DNA from: Plasmopara viticola
Taxonomy: Eukaryota > Oomycota > Peronosporomycetes > Peronosporales > Peronosporaceae
Length of the DNA stretch: 64,000 nt
Assembly (NCBI GenBank): GCA_001695595.3
Contig: MBPM02000022.1
Coordinates: 806,001 to 870,000, forward strand
Reading direction: 5' to 3'
The number at the start of each line of letters is the position of its first letter. Position 1 is the first letter of the stretch. Under the pieces are notes generated by a model, which had not been told where the DNA came from, did no database searches, and saw nothing but the letters and a program-made list of their open reading frames with translations. Of the stretch, positions 13,901-26,350 are shown in pieces. A program made the translations under genes and the position numbers.

Positions 13901-14316
13901 AAGCGTTAAGACGCTGTACATCAGCAGAAACGTCCTTTTTATCCTCGAGGACGTGCACTGACTCAATAGGGCCACAACGAAGCATCAAACCACTTTTTTA
14001 AAGTGCACAGATGATGTGGGACAACCGATACGTCCTTTCTATCTCTTAAAACATGTACAGATGTATTAGAGACACAACAAAGAATATATTCACCTTCTTT
14101 AAGCGCTGAGACGCTGTACGACCATAGCTACGTTTATTTGATCTATCTAGACGTTCACACACGCAATAGCGTCAAAACTAAGCGCAAATTCATTTAATTT
14201 AAGCGCTAAGACGCTGTACGTCAGCAGATACGTCCTTTCTATCCTCTTAGACGTTCAAAGACCGAAAAGGGCCACAACTCAGCATCAAACCACTTTTCTA
14301 AAGTGCTCAGATGATG
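10718..14316. repeat. Array domain D2
   Basis: D1-type C subunits are mixed with a form reading CGAGGACGTGCAC and GAAGCATCAAACC. From 11017 to 14917 subunit A recurs at exact multiples of 300 bp (13 trimers with no net length change). Nothing but satellite was seen. Confidence 0.8.
12517..14316. repeat. 600-bp higher-order repeat, three copies
   Basis: Two trimers alternate three times. A starts at 12517, 13117 and 13717 are preceded by GTGCTAGGATGATG and contain GCATGAGAG; A starts at 12817, 13417 and 14017 have TGGGACAACC and CTTAAAACATG. The C with CAGAAACGTCC and CGAGGACGTGC begins each second trimer, near 12717, 13317 and 13917. The last C of the third copy, near 14217, is a different variant, so that copy is incomplete at its end. 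Confidence 0.85.
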
Positions 14317-14916
14317 TGGGACGACAAATACGTCCTTCCTAACTCTTGAGATGTGCACAGATGCATTAGAGACACACCAAAGTGTATACTTACCCTCTTC
14401 AAGTGCTGAGACGATGTACGACCATAGCTACGTTTTTTCGATCTATCTAGACGTTCACACACGCAATAGCGTCAAAACTAAGCGCATATCCAATTTATTT
14501 AAGCGCTAAAATGCTGTACGTCAGCGGATAGGTCCTTTCTACCCTCTTAGACGTTCACAGACGCAATAGGACCACAACGAAGCATGAAACCACTTTTCTA
14601 AAATGCCTAGATGATGTGGGACGACGAATACATCCCTTCTATCTCTTTAGACGTGCACAGATGCATTAGAGACACACTAAAGTGTATACTTACCCTCTTT
14701 AAGCGCTGAGACGAGGTACGACCATAGCTACGTTCTTTCGATTTATCAAGACGTTCAAACACGCAATAGCGTCAAAACTAAGCGCATATTCATTTAATTT
14801 AAGCGCTAAGACGCTGTACGTCAGCAGATACGTCCTTTCTATCCTCTTAGACGTGCACAGACGCATTAGGGCCACAACGAAGCATAAAACAGCTTTTCCA
14901 TAGTGCTCAGATGATG

Positions 14917-15016
14917 TGGGACGACGAATTCGTCCCTTCTATCTCTTTAGACGTGCACAGATGCAATAGGGTCACAACGAAGCATGAAACAGCTTTTCGT
15001 AAGTGCTCAGATGATG
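14917..15016 (+). repeat. Hybrid A/C subunit of exactly 100 bp
   Basis: The subunit starts as A (TGGGACGACGAATTCGTCCC) and, after GACGTGCACAGATGCAATAGG, continues as C (ACAACGAAGCATGAAACAGC), ending GATGATG. A normal A follows at 15017. The local order is therefore C, A/C, A, B, C: the trimer phase shifts by one subunit while the 100-bp register is kept. An exchange between A and C at matching positions explains it. Confidence 0.9.
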
Positions 15017-17314
15017 TGGGACGACAGATACGTCCTTTCTATCTCTTAGAACATGTACAGATGCATTAGAGACACACCAAAGCGTATACTTACCCTCTTC
15101 AAGTGCTGAGACGATGTACAACCATAGCTACATTCTTTCGATCTATCTAGACTTTCACAGACGCAATAGGGTCACAAGAAAGCGCATATTCAATTTATTT
15201 AAGCGTTAAGACGCTCTACGTCAGCAGATACGTCCTTTCTATCCTCTTAGACGTGCACAGACGCAATCGGGCCACAACGAAGCATGAATCAGCTTTTCTA
15301 AAGTGCTCAGATGATGTGGGACGACAAATACGTCCTTTCTATCTCCTTGGACGTGCACAGATGCATTAAAGACACACCAAAGAGTGTTTTCACCCTCTTT
15401 AAGCGCGGAGACGATGTACGACCATAGCTACGTTCTTTCGATCTATCTTGACGTTCACACACGCAAAAGCGTCACAAGAAAGCGCATATTAAATTTATTT
15501 CAGCGCTAAGACGCTGTACGTCAGCAGATACGTCCTTTCTATCCTCGAGGACGTGCACAGATGCAATAGGGCCACAACGAAGCATGAAACCACTTTTCTA
15601 AAGTTCCCAGATGATGTGGGACGACAAATACGTCCCTTCTATCTCTTTAGACGTGCCCAGATGCATTAGAGACACACCAAAGTGTATACTTACCCTCTTT
15701 AAGATCTGAGACGATGTACGACTATAGCTCTGTTCTTTCGATATATCTAGACTTTCACAGACGCAACAGGGTCACAAGAAAGCGCATATTCAATTCATTT
15801 AAGCGCTAATACGCTGTACGTCAGCATATACGTCCTTTCTATCCTCTTAGACGAGTACAGACGCAATAGGGCCACAACGAAGCACGAAACTGCTTTTCCA
15901 TAGTGCTCAGATGATGTGGGACGACAAATACGTCCTTCCTATCTCCTTAGACGTGCACAGATGCATTAAAGACACACCAAAGTGTATACTCACCCTCTTT
16001 AAGCGCTGAGACGCTGTACGACCATAGCTACGTTTTTCGATCTATCTAGACTTTCACAGACGCAATAGGGTCACAAGAAAGCGCATATTCAATTCATTTC
16101 AGCGCTAAGACGCTGTACGTCAGCAGATACGTCCTTTCTATCCTCTTAGACGAGTACAGACGCAATAGGGCCACAACGAAGCATGAAACAGCTTTTCTAT
16201 AGTGCTCAGATGTTGTGGGGCGACAAATACGTCCTTCCTATCTCCTTAGACGTGCACAGATGCATTAAAGACACACCAAAGTGTATACTCACCCTCTTTA
16301 AGCGCTGAGACGCTGTACGACCATCGCTACGTTTTTCGATCTATCTAGACTTTCACAGACGCAATAGGGTCACAAGAAAGCGCATATTCAATTCATTTCA
16401 GCGCTAAGACGCTGTACGTCAGCAGATACGTCCTTTCTATCCTCGAGGACGTGCACAGATGCAATAGGGCCACAACGAAGCATGAAACCACTTTTCTAAA
16501 GTTCCCAGATGATGTGGGACGACAAATACGTCCCTTCTATCTCTTTAGACGTGCCCAGATGCATTAGAGACACACCAAAGTGTATACTTACCCTCTTTAA
16601 GCGCTGAGACGATGTACGACTATAGCTCTGTTCTTTCGATATATCTATACTTCCACAGACGCAATCAGGTCACAAGAAAGCGCATACTCAAATCATTTCA
16701 GCGCTAAGACGCTGTACGTCAGCAGATACGTCCTTTCTATCCTCGAGGACGTGCACAGATGCAATAGGGCCACAACGAAGCATGAAACCACTTTTCTAAA
16801 GTTCCCAGATGATGTGGGACGACAAATACGTCCCTTCTATCTCTTTAGACGTGCCCAGATGCATTAGAGACACACCAAAGTGTATACTTACCCTCTTTAA
16901 GCGCTGAGACGATGTACGACTATAGCTCTGTTCTTTCGATATATCTATACTTCCACAGACGCAATAAGGTCACAAGAAAGCGCATACTCAAATCATTTCA
17001 GCGCTAAGACGCTGTACGTCAGCAGATACGTCCTTTCTATTCCATTAGACGTGCACAGACGCGATAGGGCCACAACGAAGCATGAAACAGCTTTTTTAAA
17101 GTGCCCGGATGATGTGGGACGACAAATACGTCCTTTCTATCTCTTGAGACGTGCACAGATGCATTAGAGACACACCAAAGTGTATACATACCCTTTTTAA
17201 GCGCTTAGTCGATGTACGACCATAGCTACGTTTTTTCGATCTATCTAGACGTTCACACACGCAATAGCGTCAAAACTAAGCGCATATCCAATTGATTTTA
17301 GCGCTAAAATGCTG

Positions 17315-17346
17315 TATACATACCCTTTCTAAGCGCTTAGTCGATG
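17315..17346 (+). repeat. Short A remnant (32 bp) between two B subunits
   Basis: B (17215-17314) ends GCTG and joins directly to TATACATACCCTTTC, the last 32 bases of an A subunit, after which a B of the same variant starts at 17347. A whole C and most of A are missing. The shared GTATAC at the joint suggests recombination at short homology. Confidence 0.9.
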
Positions 17347-18945
17347 TACGACCATAGCTACGTTTTTTCGATCTATCTAGACGTTCACACACGCAATAGC
17401 GTCAAAACTAAGCGCATATCCAATTGATTTTAGCGCTAAAATGCTGTACGTCAGCAGATACGTCTTTTCTATCCTCTTAGACGTGCACAGACGCAATAGG
17501 GCCACAACGAAACAGGAAACAGCTTTTATAAAGAGCCCAGAGGATGTGGGACGACATATACGCCCCTTCTATCTCTTTAGACGTGCACAGATGCATAAGA
17601 GACACACCAAAGTGTATACTTACCCTCTTTAAGCGCTGAGACGATGTACGACCATAGCTACGTTCTTTTGATCTATCTAGACGTCCACAGACGCAATAGG
17701 GTCAAAGTAATGCGCATATTAAATTAATTTAGGCGCTAAGACGCTGTACGTCAGCATATACGTCCTTTCTATCCTCTTAGACGAGTACAGACGCAATAGG
17801 GCCACAACGAAGCATGAAACAGCTTTTCCATAGTGCTCAGATGATGTGGGACGACAAATACGTCCTTCCTATCTCCTTAGACGTGCACAGATGCATTAAA
17901 GACACACCAAAGTGTATACTCACCCTCTTTAAGCGCTGAGACGCTGTACGACCATAGCTACGTTTTTCGATCTATCTAGACTTTCACAGACGCAATAGGG
18001 TCACAAGAAAGCGCATATTCAATTCATTTCAGCGCTAAGACGCTGTACGTCAGCAGATACGTCCTTTCTATCCTCTTAGACGTGCACAGACGCGATAGGG
18101 CCACAACGAAGCATGAAACAGCTTTTCTAAAGTTCCCAGATGATGTGGGACGACAAATACGTCCTTTCTATCTCTTGAGACGTGCACAGATGCATTAGAG
18201 ACACACCAAAGTGTATACTTACCCTTTTTAAGCGCTGAGTCGATGTACGACCATAGCTACGTTTTTTCGATCTATCAAGACGTTCACACACGCAATAGCG
18301 TCAAACCTAAGCGCATATCCAATTTATTTAAGCGCTAAAATGCTGTACGTCAACGGATACGTCCTTTCTATCCTCTTAGACGTGCACAGACGCGATAGGG
18401 CCACAACGAAGCATGAAACAGCTTTTCTAAAGTGCTCAGATAATGTGGGACAACGAATACGTCCCTTCTATCTCTTTAGATGTGCCCAGATGCATTAGAG
18501 ACACACCAAAGTGTATACTTACCCTCTTTAAGCGCTGAGACGACGTACGACTATAGCTCTGTTCTTTCGATATATCTATACTTTCACAGACGCAATAGGG
18601 TCACAAGAAAGCGCATATTAAATTGATTTAAGCGCTGAGACGCTGTACGTCAGCAGATACGTCCTTTCTATCCTCTTAGACGAGTACAGACGCAACAGGG
18701 CCACAACGAAGCATGAAACAGCTTTTCTAAAGTGCTCAGATGATGTGGGACGACAAATACGTCCTTCCTATCTCCTTAGACGTGCACAGATGCATTAAAG
18801 ACACACCAAAGTGTATACTTACCCTTTTTAAGCGCTTAGTCGATGTACGACCATAGCTACGTTCTTTCGATCTATCTAGACGTTCACACACGCAATAGCG
18901 TCAAAACTAAGCGCATATCCAATTGATTTTAGCGCTAAAATGCTG

Positions 18946-18977
18946 TATACATACCCTTTCTAAGCGCTTAGTCGATG
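18946..18977 (+). repeat. Short A remnant (32 bp) between two B subunits
   Basis: Same joint as at 17315, 1,631 bp downstream, again between B subunits of the GCGCATATCC form. Confidence 0.9.
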
Positions 18978-20276
18978 TACGACCATAGCTACGTTTTTTC
19001 GATCTATCTAGACGTTCACACACGCAATAGCGTCAAAACTAAGCGCATATCCAATTGATTTTAGCGCTAAAATGCTGTACGTCAGCAGATACGTCTTTTC
19101 TATCCTCTTAGACGTGCACAGACGCAATAGGGCCACAACGAAACAGGAAACAGCTTTTATAAAGAGCCCAGAGGATGTGGGACGACATTTACGCCCCTTC
19201 TATCTCTTTAGACGTGCACAGATGCATAAGAGACACACCAAAGTGTATACTTACCCTCTTTAAGCGCTGAGACGATGTACGACCATAGCTACGTTCTTTT
19301 GATCTATCTAGACGTCCACAGACGCAATAGGGTCAAAGTAATGCGCATATTAAATTAATTTAGGCGCTAAGACGCTGTACGTCAGCATATACGTCCTTTC
19401 TATCCTCTTAGACGAGTACAGACGCAATAGGGCCACAACGAAGCATGAAACAGCTTTCCATAGTGCTCAGATGATGTGGGACGACAAATACGTCCTTCCT
19501 ATCTCCTTAGACGTGCACAGATGCATTAAAGACACACCAAAGTGTATACTCACCCTCTTTAAGCGCTGAGACGCTGTACGACCATAGCTACGTTTTTTCG
19601 ATCTATCTAGACGTTCACACACGCAATAGCGTCAAACCTAAGCGCATATCCAATTGATTTTAGCGCTAAAATGCTGTACGTCAGCAGATACGTCTTTTCT
19701 ATCCTCTTAGACGTGCACAGACGCAATAGGGCCACAACGAAACAGGAAACAGCTTTTATAAAGAGCCCAGAGGATGTGGGACGACATTTACGCCCCTTCT
19801 ATCTCTTTAGACGTGCACAGATGCATAAGAGACACACCAAAGTGTATACTTACCCTCTTTAAGCGCTGAGACGATGTACGACTATAGCTCTGTTCTTTCG
19901 ATATATCTATACTTCCACAGACGCAATAAGGTCACAAGAAAGCGCATACTCAAATCATTTCAGCGCTAAGACGCTGTACGTCAGCAGATACGTCCTTTCT
20001 ATTCCATTAGACGTGCACAGACGCGATAGGGCCACAACGAAGCATGAAACAGCTTTTTTAAAGTGCCCGGATGATGTGGGACGACAAATACGTCCTTTCT
20101 ATCTCTTGAGACGTGCACAGATGCATTAGAGACACACCAAAGTGTATACATACCCTTTTTAAGCGCTTAGTCGATGTACGACCATAGCTACGTTTTTTCG
20201 ATCTATCTAGACGTTCACACACGCAATAGCGTCAAAACTAAGCGCATATCCAATTGATTTTAGCGCTAAAATGCTG

Positions 20277-20308
20277 TATACATACCCTTTCTAAGCGCTT
20301 AGTCGATG
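20277..20308 (+). repeat. Short A remnant (32 bp) between two B subunits
   Basis: Copy of the 17315 joint carried in the second 2.7-kb duplication (offset 2,962 bp). Confidence 0.9.
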
Positions 20309-21907
20309 TACGACCATAGCTACGTTTTTTCGATCTATCTAGACGTTCACACACGCAATAGCGTCAAAACTAAGCGCATATCCAATTGATTTTAGCGCTA
20401 AAATGCTGTACGTCAGCAGATACGTCTTTTCTATCCTCTTAGACGTGCACAGACGCAATAGGGCCACAACGAAACAGGAAACAGCTTTTATAAAGAGCCC
20501 AGAGGATGTGGGACGACATATACGCCCCTTCTATCTCTTTAGACGTGCACAGATGCATAAGAGACACACCAAAGTGTATACTTACCCTCTTTAAGCGCTG
20601 AGACGATGTACGACCATAGCTACGTTCTTTTGATCTATCTAGACGTCCACAGACGCAATAGGGTCAAAGTAATGCGCATATTAAATTAATTTAGGCGCTA
20701 AGACGCTGTACGTCAGCATATACGTCCTTTCTATCCTCTTAGACGAGTACAGACGCAATAGGGCCACAACGAAGCATGAAACAGCTTTTCCATAGTGCTC
20801 AGATGATGTGGGACGACAAATACGTCCTTCCTATCTCCTTAGACGTGCACAGATGCATTAAAGACACACCAAAGTGTATACTCACCCTCTTTAAGCGCTG
20901 AGACGCTGTACGACCATAGCTACGTTTTTCGATCTATCTAGACTTTCACAGACGCAATAGGGTCACAAGAAAGCGCATATTCAATTCATTTCAGCGCTAA
21001 GACGCTGTACGTCAGCAGATACGTCCTTTCTATCCTCTTAGACGTGCACAGACGCGATAGGGCCACAACGAAGCATGAAACAGCTTTTCTAAAGTTCCCA
21101 GATGATGTGGGACGACAAATACGTCCTTTCTATCTCTTGAGACGTGCACAGATGCATTAGAGACACACCAAAGTGTATACTTACCCTTTTTAAGCGCTGA
21201 GTCGATGTACGACCATAGCTACGTTTTTTCGATCTATCAAGACGTTTACACACGCAATAGCGTCAAACCTAAGCGCATATCCAATTTATTTAAGCGCTAA
21301 AATGCTGTACGTCAACGGATACGTCCTTTCTATCCTCTTAGACGTGCACAGACGCGATAGGGCCACAACGAAGCATGAAACAGCTTTTCTAAAGTGCTCA
21401 GATAATGTGGGACAACGAATACGTCCCTTCTATCTCTTTAGATGTGCCCAGATGCATTAGAGACACACCAAAGTGTATACTTACCCTCTTTAAGCGCTGA
21501 GACGACGTACGACTATAGCTCTGTTCTTTCGATATATCTATACTTTCACAGACGCAATAGGGTCACAAGAAAGCGCATATTAAATTGATTTAAGCGCTGA
21601 GACGCTGTACGTCAGCAGATACGTCCTTTCTATCCTCTTAGACGAGTACAGACGCAACAGGGCCACAACGAAGCATGAAACAGCTTTTCTAAAGTGCTCA
21701 GATGATGTGGGACGACAAATACGTCCTTCCTATCTCCTTAGACGTGCACAGATGCATTAAAGACACACCAAAGTGTATACTTACCCTTTTTAAGCGCTTA
21801 GTCGATGTACGACCATAGCTACGTTTTTTCGATCTATCTAGACGTTCACACACGCAATAGCGTCAAAACTAAGCGCATATCCAATTGATTTTAGCGCTAA
21901 AATGCTG

Positions 21908-21939
21908 TATACATACCCTTTCTAAGCGCTTAGTCGATG
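21908..21939 (+). repeat. Short A remnant (32 bp) between two B subunits
   Basis: Copy of the 18946 joint carried in the second 2.7-kb duplication (offset 2,962 bp). Confidence 0.9.
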
Positions 21940-22952
21940 TACGACCATAGCTACGTTTTTTCGATCTATCTAGACGTTCACACACGCAATAGCGTCAAAA
22001 CTAAGCGCATATCCAATTGATTTTAGCGCTAAAATGCTGTACGTCAGCAGATACGTCTTTTCTATCCTCTTAGACGTGCACAGACGCAATAGGGCCACAA
22101 CGAAACAGGAAACAGCTTTTATAAAGAGCCCAGAGGATGTGGGACGACATTTACGCCCCTTCTATCTCTTTAGACGTGCACAGATGCATAAGAGACACAC
22201 CAAAGTGTATACTTACCCTCTTTAAGCGCTGAGACGATGTACGACCATAGCTACGTTCTTTTGATCTATCTAGACGTCCACAGACGCAATAGGGTCAAAG
22301 TAATGCGCATATTAAATTAATTTAGGCGCTAAGACGCTGTACGTCAGCATATACGTCCTTTCTATCCTCTTAGACGAGTACAGACGCAATAGGGCCACAA
22401 CGAAGCATGAAACAGCTTTTCCATAGTGCTCAGATGATGTGGGACGACAAATACGTCCTTCCTATCTCCTTAGACGTGCACAGATGCATTAAAGACACAC
22501 CAAAGTGTATACTCACCCTCTTTAAGCGCTGAGACGCTGTACGACCATAGCTACGTTTTTCGATCTATCTAGACTTTCACAGACGCAATAGGGTCACAAG
22601 AAAGCGCATATTCAATTCATTCCAGCGCTAAGACGCTGTACGTCAGAAGATACGTCCTTTCTATCCTCTTAGACGTGCACAGACGCGATAGGGCCACAAC
22701 GAAGCATGAAACAGCTTTTCCATAGTGCTCAGATGATGTGGGACGACAAATACGTCCTTCCTATCTCCTTAGACGTGCACAGATGCATTAAAGACACACC
22801 AAAGTGTATACTCACCCTCTTTAAGCGCTGAGACGCTGTACGACCATAGCTACGTTTTTCGATCTATCTAGACTTTCACAGACGCAATAGGGTCACAAGA
22901 AAGCGCATATTCAATTCATTTCAGCGCTAAGACGCTGTACGTCAGCAGATAC

Positions 22953-22980
22953 AATTCATTTCAGCGCTAAGACGCTGTTC
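22953..22980 (+). repeat. 28-bp insertion copying the end of B into C
   Basis: After TACGTCAGCAGATAC the C subunit is interrupted by AATTCATTTCAGCGC and the rest of a B end, finishing GCTGTTC, and then resumes TACGTCC. The inserted piece matches the end of the B just upstream. It lies about 400 bp beyond the 2.7-kb duplication. Confidence 0.85.
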
Positions 22981-24139
22981 TACGTCCTTTCTACTCTTAG
23001 ACGTGCACAGACGCGATAGGGCCACAACGAAGCATGAAACAGCTTTTCTAAAGCTCCCAGATGATGTGGGACGACAAATACGTCCTTTCTATGTCTTGAG
23101 ACGTGCACAGATGCATTAGAGACACACCAAAGTGTATACTTACCCTTTTTAAGCGCTGAGTCGATGTACGACCATAGCTACGTTTTTTCGATCTATCAAG
23201 ACGTTCACACACGCAATAGCGTCAAACCTAAGCGCATATCCAATTTATTTAAGCGCTAAAATGCTGTACGTCAACGGATACGTCCTTTCTATCCTCTTAG
23301 ACGTGCACAGACGCGATAGGGCCACAACGAAGCATGAAACAGCTTTTCTAAAGTGCTCAGATAATGTGGGACAACGAATACGTCCCTTCTATCTCTTTAG
23401 ATGTGCCCAGATGCATTAGAGACACACCAAAGTGTATACTTACCCTCTTTAAGCGCTGAGACGATGTACGACTATAGCTCTATTCTTTCGATATATCTAT
23501 ACTTTCACAGACGCAATAGGGTCACAAGAAAGCGCATATTAAATTGATTTAAGCGCTAAGACGCTGTACGTCAGCAGATACGTCCTTTCTATCCTCTTAG
23601 ACGAGTACAGACGCAACAGGGCCACAACGAAGCATGAAACAGCTTTTCTAAAGTGCTCAGATAATGTGGGACGACAAATACGTCCTTCCTATCTCCTTAG
23701 ACGTGCACAGATGCATTAAAGACACACCAAAGTGTATACTTACCCTCTTAAAGCGCTGAGACGCTGTACGACGATAGCTACCTTTTTCGATCTATCTAGA
23801 CTTTCACAGACGCAATAAGGTCACAAGAAAGCGCATACTCAAATCATTTCAGCGCTAAGACGCTGTACGTCAGCAGATACGTCCTTTCTATTCCATTAGA
23901 CGTGCACAGACGCGATAGGGCCACAACGAAGCATGAAACAGCTTTTTTAAAGTGCTCAGATGATGTGGGACGACAAATACGTCCTTTCTATCTCTTGAGA
24001 CGTGCACAGATGCATTAGAGACACACCAAAGTGTATACATACCCTTTTTAAGCGCTTAGTCAATGTACGACCATAGCTACGTTTTTTCGATCTATCTAGA
24101 CGTTCACACACGCAATAGCGTCAAAACTAAGCGTTATTC

Positions 24140-24840
24140 AATTCATTTAAGCGCTTAGACGCTGTACGTCAGCAGATACGTCCTTTCTATCCTCTTAGAC
24201 GTGCACAGACGCAATAGGGCCACAACGAAGTAGGAAACAGCTTTTATAAAGAGCTTAGAGGATGTGGGACGACATATACGTCTTTTCTATCTCTTAAGAC
24301 ATGTACAGATGCATTAGAGACATACCAAAGAGTATACTCACCCTCTTTAAGCGCTGAGACGATGTACGACCATAGCTACGTTCTTTCGATCTACCTCGAC
24401 CTTCACAGACGCAATAGGGTCACAAGAAAGCGCATATTGAACTCATTTAAGCGCTAAGATACTGTACGTCAGCAGATACGTCCTTTTTATCCTCTTAGAC
24501 GTGCACAGACGCAATTAGGACAAGACGAAGCATGAAACCACTTTTCTAAAGTGCCCAAATGATGTGGGACGATTCTACCTCTTTAGACGTGCACAGATGC
24601 ATTAGAGACACACCAAAGTGTATACTTTCCCTCTTTAAGCGCTGAGACGATGTACGACTATAGCTTCGTTCTTTCGATATATCTAGACGTTCATACACGC
24701 AATAGCGTCAAAACTAAGCGCATATCCAATTAATTTGAGCGCCAAGACGCTGTACGTCAGCAGATACGTCCTTTCTATCCTCTTAGACGTGCACAGACGC
24801 AATTGGGCCACAACGAAGCATGAAACAGCTTTTCTAAAGT
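24140..24840. repeat. 0.7-kb segment left of the 1.5-kb repeats
   Basis: Resembles 29530-30235. Shared markers are a C reading GGAAACAGCTTTTATAAAG, AGAGGATGTGGGACGAC, and an A with a deletion of about 12 bp reading GGGACGATTCTACC. Confidence 0.75.
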
Positions 24841-24852
24841 GCCTTGATGATG

Positions 24853-26350
24853 TGGGACGACAAATACGTCCTTTCTATCTCCTTGGACGTGCACAGAAGC
24901 ATTAGAGGCACAAAAAAGAGTATACTCACCTTCTTTAAGCGCGGAGACGCTGTACGACCATAGCTACGTTCTTTCGATCTATCTAGACGTTCTCAGACGC
25001 AATAGGGTCACAAGAAAGCGCATAATCAATTTATTTAAGCGTTAAGACGCTGGACGTCAGCAGATACGACCTTTCTATCCTCGAGGACGTGCACTGACGC
25101 AATAGGGCCACAACAAAGCCTGAAACCACTTTTCTAAAGTGCTCAGAAAATGTGGGACGACCTATACGTCCTTTCTATCTCTTAAGACATGTACAGATGC
25201 ATTAGAGACACACCAAGGAGTATACTCACCTTCTTTAAGCGCTGAGACGCTGTACGATCAAAGCTACGTTCTTTTGATCTACCTAGACTTTCACAGAATC
25301 AATAGGGTCACAAGAAATCGCATATTCAATTCATTTAAGCGTTAAGACGCTGTACGGCAGCTGATACGTCCTTTCTATCCTCTTGGACGTGCATAGACGC
25401 ATTAGGGCCAAAACTCAGCATCAAACCACTTTTCTAAAGTGCTCAGATGATGTGGGACGACAAATACGTCCTTCCTAACTCTTAAGACGAGTAAAGATTC
25501 ATTAGAGACACAACAAAGAGTATATTCACCTTCTTTAAGCGTGGAGACGCTGAGCGACCATAGCTACGTTCTTTTGATCTATCTAGACGTTCATACACGC
25601 AATAGCGACAAAACTAAGCGCATATTCAATTCATTTAAGAGCTAAGACGCTGTACGTCAGCCGATACGTTTTTTCTCTCCTCTTAGACGTGCACATATGC
25701 AATAGAGCCTCAACGAAGCATGAAACAGCTTTTCTTAAGTGCTCAGATGATGTGGGACGACAAATACGTCCTTTCTATCTCTTTAGATACGTACAGATGC
25801 ATAAGAGACACACCAAAGCGTATACTCACCCTCTTTAAGCGCTGAGACGCTGTACGACCAAAGCTACGTTCTTTCGATCTACTCGACTTTCACAGACGCA
25901 ATAGGGTCGTAAGAAAATGCATATTCTATTCATTTTAGAGCTAAGACGCTGTACGTCAGCATATACGTCCTTTCTATCCTCTTAGACGTGCACAAACGCA
26001 ATGGGGCCACAACTAAGCATAAAACAGCTTTTACATAGTGCTCAGATAATATGGGACGACAAATACGTCCTTTCTATCTCTTGAGACATGTACAGATGCA
26101 TTAGAGACACACCAAAGCGTATACTAACCCTCTTTAAGTGCTGAGACGATGTACGATCATAGCTACGTTTTTTCGATGTATCTAGACTTTCACAGACGCA
26201 ATAGGGTCACAAGAAAGCGCATATCTAATTTATTTAAGAATATGACGCTGTACGTCAGCAGAAATGTCCTTTCTATCCTCTTAGACGTGCACAGACGCAA
26301 TAGGGCCACAACGAAGCATGAAACAGCTTTTCTATAGTGCCTTGATGATG
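24853..26350. repeat. 1.5-kb higher-order repeat, copy 1
   Basis: Five trimers beginning at the A that follows GCCTTGATGATG. Markers in order are GAAGCATTAGAGGCAC, CAGAAAATGTGGG, GAGTAAAGATTCATTAG, GATACGTACAGATGC and CTCAGATAATATGGG. The copy is 2 bp short of 1,500. Confidence 0.9.

Larger units (their letters stand above)
16866..19592. repeat. 2.7-kb segmental duplication, copy 1
   Basis: Nearly identical to 19828-22554 at a constant offset of 2,962 bp. The start is set where GCATTAGAG differs from GCATAAGAG in the other copy, and the end where TACGTTTTTTCG and TACGTTTTTCG diverge. Only a few differences were seen inside, such as a lost T near 19457 and TTCACAC against TTTACAC near 18286. 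Confidence 0.88.
19828..22554. repeat. 2.7-kb segmental duplication, copy 2
   Basis: Second copy of 16866-19592. It carries the same two short rearranged A units at the same relative positions and the same pair of distinguishing C/A variants (ACATATACGCC, then ACATTTACGCC). The rearrangements therefore predate the duplication. Confidence 0.88.
14317..24140. repeat. Array domain D3
   Basis: C is mostly GAAGCATGAAACAGC. A often carries a C-like middle (TTTAGACGTGCACAG). B is often the CACACGCAATAGCGTC form with GCGCATATCC. A at 15017, 15317, 15617 and 15917 is exactly in phase; a one-base loss in the T run near 16035 starts the drift. The domain contains the 2.96-kb duplication and four short rearranged units. 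No gene was seen. Confidence 0.8.
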
